Shown here piece by piece: positions 21,565-27,139 of a stretch of DNA of 27,139 nt. The stretch is from a virus. The notes beneath the pieces are model-generated. The model did not search any database. It was not told the DNA's origin and was given only the letters and a program-made list of their open reading frames with translations. The position numbers and the translations under genes are program-made. Numbering within the stretch: position 1 is the stretch's first letter; each line of letters begins with the position of its first letter. The stretch lies in the IMG/VR virus record IMGVR_UViG_3300049733_000171, positions 1 to 27,139 of that record; one strand, 5' to 3'.

Positions 21565-22592
21565 AGAAGCTCCGCTACGAGGATGGCCGCGATTATAGCA
21601 TCAAGTTGACTCTTTGTAACGGGCGGCAGTGTGACTTTCACTTCCACCATAGAAGGTGATACAGCCACCACTGTCGTCGTGACCTGTTTGGGAGTGAATT
21701 CCACACCCTGCTTTTCCAGAGTTGCAAGTATCGCATCCCGAACGGCCGTCTTCGGCTCTTCGTGTTCTTCTTCATATTCTCTTCTTCGGCGATACATCAA
21801 CTCATAAAATCCGCCACCGACCCTCGGGACTTCGATGGGTGTGGGCGCGACAAACTCCACCGGGAATCCGGTCACCGTGAAGGTGCCGAAATCCGCGGAA
21901 ATGCTGCGCTCTACGACAAACGTAGCATCAGCGCCGGTAATCGTAAAAGACGTAGGCGCAGCATTAATAAAACGATCAGCTACGGTGGACGCATCAAACC
22001 CCGTGAGTAGGAAGACTCCGGGCTGAGCGTCAAGAACGTAGGCTCCAGGAGTTCCAGCCGTGTATACAAGATCGGCCGCGAAGCCCGTAATCGTGAACGA
22101 CCCCGGCTCCGCATTGATGCTACGGTCTGCGAGAAGGCCCGCCAAGAAGCCGGTGATCGCAAAAGAGCCTACTTGAGCGTCAATAGATCTTCCAGCCAAG
22201 AGGTCAGCTTGGAAACCAGTGACGGTGAACTCTCCCGGCTGCGCATCGAGGAATAACCCTCTCGCGAGCGTCGCAGCAAATCCTGTAATCGCGAAATTTC
22301 CCGGAACGGCGTTGATGCTACGATCAGCAAGGAGGGTCGCTGCAAAGCCGGTGAGGATGAAGACTCCGGGCTGGGCATCGAGTGAATATCCTTTCGCGAG
22401 TGTTGCTGCGAATCCGGTGACCGCAAAGGATCCCGGTTGGGCGTCAATAATACGCCCAGCGACTAGAGTCGCTGCGAATCCTGTAATCGTAAATGAGCCC
22501 GGTTCGGCGTTGATAGAGTAAACGCCTGGAGTTCCCGCTGCCGGATCGAGAATTGGGTTGAACCACTTCTCGATTATGAGCTTAAAGCCCAT
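21561..22592 (-). CDS. Ten-repeat beta protein (22-residue PGxFxxTGF units)
   Basis: A 343-residue protein. After a short head (MGFKLIIEKWFNPILDPAAG) come ten tandem units of 22 residues, residues 27-252, of the form I-(N/D)-A-(E/Q)-P-G-x-F-x-(I/V/L)-T-G-F-x-A-x-L-x-x-x-R; unit 7 carries an extra six residues (TAGTPG-like). A charged linker (RRRREYEEEHEEPKTA) leads to a small alpha/beta C-terminal domain (AILATLEKQGVEF to IIAAILVAELL). Similar SFxxTG repeats occur in phage and prophage proteins, function unknown. A fibre or spike on the head is the simplest reading. Start ATG directly follows the previous stop. Confidence 0.75.
   Translation of the reverse strand: MGFKLIIEKWFNPILDPAAGTPGVYSINAEPGSFTITGFAATLVAGRIIDAQPGSFAVTGFAATLAKGYSLDAQPGVFILTGFAATLLADRSINAVPGNFAITGFAATLARGLFLDAQPGEFTVTGFQADLLAGRSIDAQVGSFAITGFLAGLLADRSINAEPGSFTITGFAADLVYTAGTPGAYVLDAQPGVFLLTGFDASTVADRFINAAPTSFTITGADATFVVERSISADFGTFTVTGFPVEFVAPTPIEVPRVGGGFYELMYRRRREYEEEHEEPKTAVRDAILATLEKQGVEFTPKQVTTTVVAVSPSMVEVKVTLPPVTKSQLDAIIAAILVAELL
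21837..22514. repeat. Tandem 66-bp coding repeats, ten units
   Basis: These bases encode ten 22-residue units of the preceding gene. The units are diverged at DNA level but keep the GFAATL-like and AQPG/AEPG blocks, pointing to old duplication followed by drift. Confidence 0.75.
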
Positions 22593-23354
22593 TTAGAACC
22601 AATTCCTGCTAGATTTGACCTTGTTAAGGTATCCGCTGGGATCGGAAATCAAGTTAATGATTCTTCTGTCAAGATCGCTCACCGGCTGTACATAATCCGA
22701 AAGCAGACTGGTCAGAAAGCCCACCTGCCCTCCGGTCGTCGCCTGCGAGTTCCCCGTCGCCGTCTTATTGCCTGTTGAGCCCGGCGAAAGCATAACTCCG
22801 CTGGCGATGTACATAAAGCCAGTTGCGGGATCGAACAGCTCTGTGAATGTTGGAGTACTTCCAGAAGGAGGCGAAAACGGCGAGCCATCCTCCCAGCACA
22901 TCGAGCAGAACGTCACCCACGTATTAGGCTGCGTCGTCGTCCCGCCAGTCGCGGTGTAGTTCGTGCCATTCTCGTTGACCGGGTTCTCGGTCGCCGCGAA
23001 ATCTGATGCCGCGAGGCAGTTCGCAACGACTTCCATATAGGCAATACTGCTGGCGTTGTTGTGAGTAACAGTGTAGTCACCGGACTCGTTAAGCGCCACT
23101 TTCTCCCAGATACGCGCGCGAAGATCGCCTACACCGCTTCCTCCCAGCGCGTTCAGCGTATCGTCGGAGGCAAGCTCGACGAAGCCAGAGGGCGGCGTCA
23201 CACTGACGGGTGGCCCTGGATCCGCGGTCAACTCGAAGTAGATCCGCAGGATGTCGCCGTCTTTGATCCCAGCCGGTGCCGTGATAGTCGTATTCGTCCG
23301 AGTTCCTGACAGCACCGAGCTATTAGCTCGTAGGAACGGCATCTTTTTAGCCAT
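22593..23354 (-). CDS. Beta-sandwich virion protein, 253 residues
   Basis: Starts at ATG 23354, overlapping the previous gene by 8 bases, with no strong ribosome site. Opening strands (NTTITAPAGIKDGDILRIYF) and repeated Thr/Gly/Asn-rich segments (GTNYTATGGTTTQPNTWVTF, GSTGNKTATGNSQATTGG) indicate an Ig-like or carbohydrate-type beta-sandwich of the kind found on phage surfaces. The C-terminus is helical (SDLDRRIINLISDPSGYLNKV). No enzyme motif; probable head-attached adhesin. Confidence 0.7.
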   Translation of the reverse strand: MAKKMPFLRANSSVLSGTRTNTTITAPAGIKDGDILRIYFELTADPGPPVSVTPPSGFVELASDDTLNALGGSGVGDLRARIWEKVALNESGDYTVTHNNASSIAYMEVVANCLAASDFAATENPVNENGTNYTATGGTTTQPNTWVTFCSMCWEDGSPFSPPSGSTPTFTELFDPATGFMYIASGVMLSPGSTGNKTATGNSQATTGGQVGFLTSLLSDYVQPVSDLDRRIINLISDPSGYLNKVKSSRNWF

Positions 23355-23658
23355 TGTGCGGCGGCATCACCCAGTGAATATTCAGGCCGTCCCAGAATCC
23401 TCTCGCTGCGTTCCACGTAATCGTGTAGTTCGGCACCGCCTCAACGTTTAGGGTCTGCCCACCCCTGATTGAGCCCCCGAATGAGCGCTTGGTTGACTCC
23501 TCCTCGATCTTGAGATCGACCCGTCGCTCAGCCGTGTTGTTGACTTGCAGACCAGTGATCGTACGAGTTTCGCCGTTCACTGCCCCGGCATTGCCGACAC
23601 CGTCGAAGAGAAGTATCGCCTGAATGCGTGCGTGCGGCGAGATGTCAGTTTGAGGCAT
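23347..23658 (-). CDS. Small beta-rich virion protein, 103 residues
   Basis: The chosen start is ATG 23658 (MPQTDISPHARIQ), one base after the stop of the glycine-rich fibre gene; an in-frame start at 23715 lies inside that gene. The body (GETRTITGLQVNNTAERRVDL, GGQTLNVEAVPNYTITWN) reads as short beta strands and ends GLNIHWVMPPHNG. No family recognised. It sits in a run of surface-type genes between portal and scaffold. Confidence 0.65.
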   Translation of the reverse strand: MPQTDISPHARIQAILLFDGVGNAGAVNGETRTITGLQVNNTAERRVDLKIEEESTKRSFGGSIRGGQTLNVEAVPNYTITWNAARGFWDGLNIHWVMPPHNG

Positions 23659-23659
23659 T

Positions 23660-24757
23660 TCAAACGTACTCAATAACCAGTATGACTCCCAACTTGCCCG
23701 CGCCACCAGCGGCACCCGTCACGGAGTTCGTGCTGACAGCGCCGCTGCCGCCCGAGCCGTATGCTTTTCCGGCTACTCCAGCCGTGTTGGCGGCGTTGGT
23801 GAGAGTTGCGCTGATTTGGATCGCTCCGCGAGACCCACCTCCCCAGAAGGAATTTCCACCATAGCCCCCCATCCCACCACTGACGTCCGTAGTCCCGTCC
23901 ACCGACATTCCGAAGCCGTCACCACCATCTCCTCCATCGATGGCAAGCGTGCCCCCGGAACCGCCAGTGCCTCCAGCACCTCCTGCGGTTCCGCTAACGT
24001 CAATGGCGCTATTGCCAGAGCCTGTCCCGCCTGATCCACCATTTGCGGTAATTAAGGAACCAAACGTAGTAGAACCACCAGCGCCACCATTTGCTCCGTT
24101 TGTGGCTGAGCCTGCTGTACCAGCCGCGTTGAGAGTAACTGTCTGCGATGAGCCGATAGTGGCCGCGGTGAAGAAGCCGATGCGAGTTTCTCCGGCACCT
24201 CCCCCTGCGCCAACGCCAGTCGCTCCAGATGTAGCGTCATTATCCGCGCCTCCTCCACCACCTCCTGCGCCTGTAGCAATGACAATGCAATGTTTCATCC
24301 CCGGTGTAGGGGTGTACGTGCCGCTCGCTGTGAACACTTGGACGTTGATCGAATTGAACGACGCCGGGTAAATCCCGCCGTTCGCGTCCTGATGGATCCA
24401 CAGGCCGGATTCCAGCAGCGTCAGCGATTCGCCCGGCAGTAGCGTCGCCTGGGTTTTCTGCGAAGAATTCGTGCCGTCGTCGATTCGTACTTTGACAAGA
24501 GTGCTTGCGCTCGCGTGGGTGTTGGCGATGCAGCAATCTTGAACGTTCCACGTATCCCCAGATGTCCCACCGCTAGTGTCGACAATGGTTACATCGCCAG
24601 TACCCGTCTGATCTCCAAGAGTGCCGAGATCTGGAATAGCCTTAATCGCCGGAGGGCCTGCGCTATCTGCGATGATAACGTTACGACTGATTTCAATATT
24701 GGCAGCAGTGCCGATATTGATGATCAGGTCGTCGACATTCGCGCGAAGTCCAAGCAT
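23660..24757 (-). CDS. Glycine-rich fibre/adhesin protein
   Basis: A 365-residue protein, ATG 24757, with AGGAGGT just before the preceding stop. The N-half (DDLIINIGTAANIEISRN, LLPGESLTLLESGLWIH) is beta-rich. From about 140 a glycine-rich domain begins (VQVFTASGTYTPTPGMKHC, then IVIATGAGGGGGG) and ends GVILVIEYV, as in glycine-rich phage fibre-tip proteins, with runs such as GGAGGTGGSGG that could form polyglycine helices. Such domains often bind receptors or attach fibres. It is not near the tail-fibre gene but in the portal-scaffold interval. Confidence 0.8.
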   Translation of the reverse strand: MLGLRANVDDLIINIGTAANIEISRNVIIADSAGPPAIKAIPDLGTLGDQTGTGDVTIVDTSGGTSGDTWNVQDCCIANTHASASTLVKVRIDDGTNSSQKTQATLLPGESLTLLESGLWIHQDANGGIYPASFNSINVQVFTASGTYTPTPGMKHCIVIATGAGGGGGGADNDATSGATGVGAGGGAGETRIGFFTAATIGSSQTVTLNAAGTAGSATNGANGGAGGSTTFGSLITANGGSGGTGSGNSAIDVSGTAGGAGGTGGSGGTLAIDGGDGGDGFGMSVDGTTDVSGGMGGYGGNSFWGGGSRGAIQISATLTNAANTAGVAGKAYGSGGSGAVSTNSVTGAAGGAGKLGVILVIEYV

Positions 24758-24758
24758 T

Positions 24759-24935
24759 TCAACCTCCTACTTGTCCACCTCGCAAACCGAGCCTGCCCGG
24801 CTCTACCGTCAACTCGAAGTGACGGCACTGGCAGACCTGACATCTGCGATAGGTGAGATCCTTCCGTTCCTGGACCACAGGGCCGAGATTTTTCTCGTCC
24901 CGGCAGCACTCTTTCCGCTTGTCGCCTTGCTCCAT
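24759..24935 (-). CDS. 58-residue Cys-rich mini-protein (zinc-ribbon type)
   Basis: ATG 24935 has AGGAGAAAGC directly upstream. The product has KECCRDEKNLG (C10, C11), then TYRRCQVCQCRHFELTVEPG (C32, C35, C37), the pattern of small zinc-ribbon proteins (RRCxVCxxRHFEL) found near portal genes in podoviruses. It ends one base before the next start, with its last codons supplying that gene's ribosome site (AGGAGGT). Function unknown; the shortness of the gene makes it easy to miss. Confidence 0.72.
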   Translation of the reverse strand: MEQGDKRKECCRDEKNLGPVVQERKDLTYRRCQVCQCRHFELTVEPGRLGLRGGQVGG

Positions 24936-24943
24936 GCTTTCTC

Positions 24944-25390
24944 CTACGCGATAGTGAGAATCGTTCCGGTTGTGTCGCTGTTGTTGAACTTGACGGAGAA
25001 CGTCTCTCCGTTGTTGAGCTGAAGGTCGCTGCCGTAGTCCCAATAGCCGGCGAGTGCATCGGCTGGAGAGGTGGCATCGTCGTTGTAGAGCACGACGTAG
25101 CGGAAGGTCTGCCAGTCGCCGGCTCCGGCCGTGAATACAGCCTTCGTTCCGGTCATGGTGCCCGTGCCGCCCGACTCTGCCCATGTGTTCAGCACATCGA
25201 TCGGCGCATACCCCGTACCCGTCGGCTGGACGATATTCGCGAGGATGGTGTCGGTCGCCTGGACTGCCGAACCCGCTCCTGCGGCGGCGTCGGATCGGTT
25301 GAGTGCGACCTTGAAGGTGTGGGTGTTGAGATTGTGGACCGCGAGGCCAAGCTGCTCCACGAAGTCCTGAATCTTGTTGAAAGCAGCCAT
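24944..25390 (-). CDS. Portal-adjacent virion protein, 148 residues
   Basis: Starts at ATG 25390, sharing one base with the portal stop (TAATG), after GAGGAG. It begins MAAFNKIQDFVEQLGLAVHN, then has strands with HTFKVALNRSDAA, DWQTFRYVVLYNDDATSPAD and a closing NGETFSVKFNNSDTTGTIL. This beta-rich type is common in phages next to head genes, with no assigned role. It is likely exposed on the virion and expressed together with portal. Confidence 0.75.
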   Translation of the reverse strand: MAAFNKIQDFVEQLGLAVHNLNTHTFKVALNRSDAAAGAGSAVQATDTILANIVQPTGTGYAPIDVLNTWAESGGTGTMTGTKAVFTAGAGDWQTFRYVVLYNDDATSPADALAGYWDYGSDLQLNNGETFSVKFNNSDTTGTILTIA

Positions 25391-27139
25391 TACTTAGTCT
25401 CCTCTGTGATCGTAGCGGACGCCGTCTTGCCGTCGGGAAGCTCTATGGCTACCGACTTCGGCTTGGATTTCTTCATCTCTTTCAGATGGGACGCTACTTC
25501 GTTCACAGCCGTGACCATCTCACGGTGCATCTTCTGAAGGGCTGCAACTTCCTTAGCCGAGCTGTCCTTCTCGGAGGTCGTCACGGCCTCCTTATTCTTC
25601 CGCTCGGCCGTCGCGATTGCATCTTTCGTCTTGGCCTCATGGTTCAGGCCCAAACGCTCGATTTCAAGCAGGGCAGCATCCACGAGAGACTTGACTTGGA
25701 CTTCCGTGATTTCCGCCATGCTTTCGAAGTCACGGCGGTCCGACTCAAGCTTCTGGCGCTCCTCATCGAGGCCCTTAGCCTCTTCGCCAAACGCCTTGAT
25801 ATTGGCATTATTCGCGATTTGCTGATCCGAATCAACTTTGAGGCCCGCGATTTCCTTCTCCGTGCGAGCTTCAAGTTGGGCGATCTGCCACCGCACGTTC
25901 GCGTCGATGGTGGCAAGCGTTTCCTTGCTCTTGGCGTCGAATTGGGCGATGTCGACCTTGTTTTTCGCGTCGATTTGCGCCTTTTGGAGCGTCGGATCGG
26001 GCGGAGGGGCAGGTGGGGTGCTGAGTGTCTTCTCCACCTCGCGGATGTAGTTGTCGAACAGCGTTTCCACGCCTCCGCGAGTGTCGAACGCCGCCCCCGC
26101 CCACTGAAGCATTCTGAGAGCGAATGGCGCTGCCGTGGGAGCCTTCTCCAGGATCGGCGCCATCTGGCCGAAGAATTGGCCCATCTTTTCGACGAACTCC
26201 AGTCGATTCTGCTTTTCGGCATTGTAGTCCGGCAGCGACATCTGGGTCGCGGACACGTTGATGCGATACATCAACATGAGCTTGTCCTTGATGAGTTGAA
26301 TCGCCTGCCGCGCGTACATGACGTCTGGCGTGTACTCGATCAAGGATTTCTTAAAAATGGTGTCTGGTTGGAAGTGGTTGGCGATAATCTGAGCTTTAAT
26401 GACAAGCCCCTCCGCCACGAACTCGGCCACCTCTTGTTGATAGAGCTGTAGGCGCGAGCTAGAGTACTGCGCCTTGAGTTTCTGGGCTCCGTAGGTCTCG
26501 CGGGCGTTGGTGACACCACGCATGATGTCGGAAATACCCGTCAATTCGTAGATTTGCTGAATCGTGTCGCTGCGCGCCTCGCGCAGCTTCTCGATGACGG
26601 TAATGATGACTTCCAACGGGAGCCAATCGATGACTCCTTTAACGCCGCCCTTCTCGGCGAATGCGGCCCAATTGTCCACAGGGATGAGTTGGTTTTCCAC
26701 TCCCTGATTGAGCATTCTTTCGACGCCTTTGGCCGTCTTGTCGTAGACCCCGACGGCCTTGCACGCATCGACGAGGTAGTTTATCCGGATATTGATGTTG
26801 TTGAGCTGCTGATACTGATCCTGCACCATCGTATAGTCGGCACGCCCGATGAATTTCTTGTTCGTTTTGTTCGCCAGAAGTGGTTTCGGGCACGGATAGA
26901 AATCTTTAAGCTGGTACGGATCGTCTTTTTCATCGAGCATGGTGTCGTAGCCCCGCGCGATCCAATGTACTCGCTTCGTGGCCTTGCACCAAATCTCGAA
27001 AATCTCTCCCCGCATCTCGGTTTTCGCAGGATCGTCATTTCGTACCGTAATACCCTTACCGTCTTGGTACGCAAATAACTGAATGGCGTCGGCGTGCTGC
27101 GGGAAGCGCTTCTTCATCGCGCCTCTGGACATCCAAACG
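25390..27139 (-). CDS. Portal protein, N-terminal part missing at window edge
   Basis: The frame is open to the right edge, so the true start lies outside. At least 580 residues are visible from MSRGAMKKRFPQHADAIQ, an internal portal segment. Recognisable portal features: a stem/wing region (QDQYQQLNNINIRINYLVDA), LTGISDIMRGVTNARETYGAQKLKAQYSSSR and the DVMYARQAIQLIKDK block. The last 190 residues are a very long charged coiled coil (ALQKAQIDAKNK to KEMKKSKPK), like the extended barrel of P22-type portals. It forms the dodecameric DNA gate at the capsid vertex. Confidence 0.85.
   Translation of the reverse strand, partial: VWMSRGAMKKRFPQHADAIQLFAYQDGKGITVRNDDPAKTEMRGEIFEIWCKATKRVHWIARGYDTMLDEKDDPYQLKDFYPCPKPLLANKTNKKFIGRADYTMVQDQYQQLNNINIRINYLVDACKAVGVYDKTAKGVERMLNQGVENQLIPVDNWAAFAEKGGVKGVIDWLPLEVIITVIEKLREARSDTIQQIYELTGISDIMRGVTNARETYGAQKLKAQYSSSRLQLYQQEVAEFVAEGLVIKAQIIANHFQPDTIFKKSLIEYTPDVMYARQAIQLIKDKLMLMYRINVSATQMSLPDYNAEKQNRLEFVEKMGQFFGQMAPILEKAPTAAPFALRMLQWAGAAFDTRGGVETLFDNYIREVEKTLSTPPAPPPDPTLQKAQIDAKNKVDIAQFDAKSKETLATIDANVRWQIAQLEARTEKEIAGLKVDSDQQIANNANIKAFGEEAKGLDEERQKLESDRRDFESMAEITEVQVKSLVDAALLEIERLGLNHEAKTKDAIATAERKNKEAVTTSEKDSSAKEVAALQKMHREMVTAVNEVASHLKEMKKSKPKSVAIELPDGKTASATITEETK

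Noticed and set aside
23800-24280. Repetitive sequence in the 23660-24757 gene as a CRISPR-like array
   Set aside because: The repetition comes from Gly codons of a fibre-type protein; there are no constant repeats or unique spacers.
25486-26451. Long plus-strand open frame opposite the portal gene
   Set aside because: Antisense shadow of the portal coiled coil; no ribosome site or domain.
1-27139. tRNA or rRNA genes
   Set aside because: No cloverleaf-like segment or rRNA-like stretch was noticed by eye; all gaps are short. A tRNA scan would settle this.

Overview
The window is a piece of a tailed-phage genome, most likely a podovirus-type (short-tailed) lytic phage of a Gram-negative host. 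The evidence is a P22/T7-style head-to-tail set (portal, scaffold, major capsid, gp11/gp4-like adaptor, beta-propeller tail nozzle, gp13-like GNAT protein, internal-virion-like proteins, collar-domain tail fibre). A tiny lipoprotein with a bacterial lipobox points to a Gram-negative host. No tRNA, IS element, integrase or CRISPR array was seen. Host genus cannot be told from the sequence. Terminase, endolysin and RNA polymerase are not in the window.

Plus strand, 1-8132, is the replication and nucleotide/DNA-modification arm. It opens with the 3' end of a family A DNA polymerase (motif C HDE). Then come a Cas4/RecB-like PD-(D/E)XK nuclease with four cysteines, a VRR-NUC nuclease and a SNF2-type helicase, all overlapping. 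Next is a self-contained expression unit: a sigma70-like promoter at 2419-2447, a 135-residue protein with capsid-like codon use, and a perfect intrinsic terminator at 2916-2947. It is followed by a DNA-hypermodification cluster: a TET-associated/GREB1-like glycosyltransferase, an aGPT-Pplase/HMUDK_hel base-hypermodification protein, a 71-residue unknown protein, a thymidylate synthase homologue that reads as a dUMP hydroxymethylase, and a YfbR-like HD nucleotidase. Small genes (including a DUF3310 protein and a 55-residue Cys-containing ORF) and an ATP-dependent DNA ligase end this arm.

Minus strand, 8129-27139, is the lysis and virion arm, read right to left. It holds: portal (5' truncated by the window edge), a beta-rich virion protein, a Cys-rich mini-protein, a glycine-rich fibre, two small beta-type proteins, a 10 x 22-residue repeat protein, a small conserved protein, scaffold, major capsid, a decoration-like protein, two small genes, a coiled-coil head protein, tail adaptor, nozzle, GNAT, an S74-domain protein, three internal-virion-like proteins, tail fibre, then a membrane/coiled-coil protein, a 36-residue lipoprotein and a 71-residue conserved small protein. 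Most junctions are ATGA/TAATG/GTGA overlaps, so the arm looks translationally coupled.

The two arms converge on overlapping stop codons at 8129-8132 with no room for a terminator. The most interesting part is the hypermodification cluster. A hydroxymethyl-dUMP maker, an aGPT-Pplase-family protein and a TAGT-like glycosyltransferase together suggest that this phage makes a complex, perhaps glycosylated, thymine derivative. No P-loop hmdU-DNA kinase is visible here.
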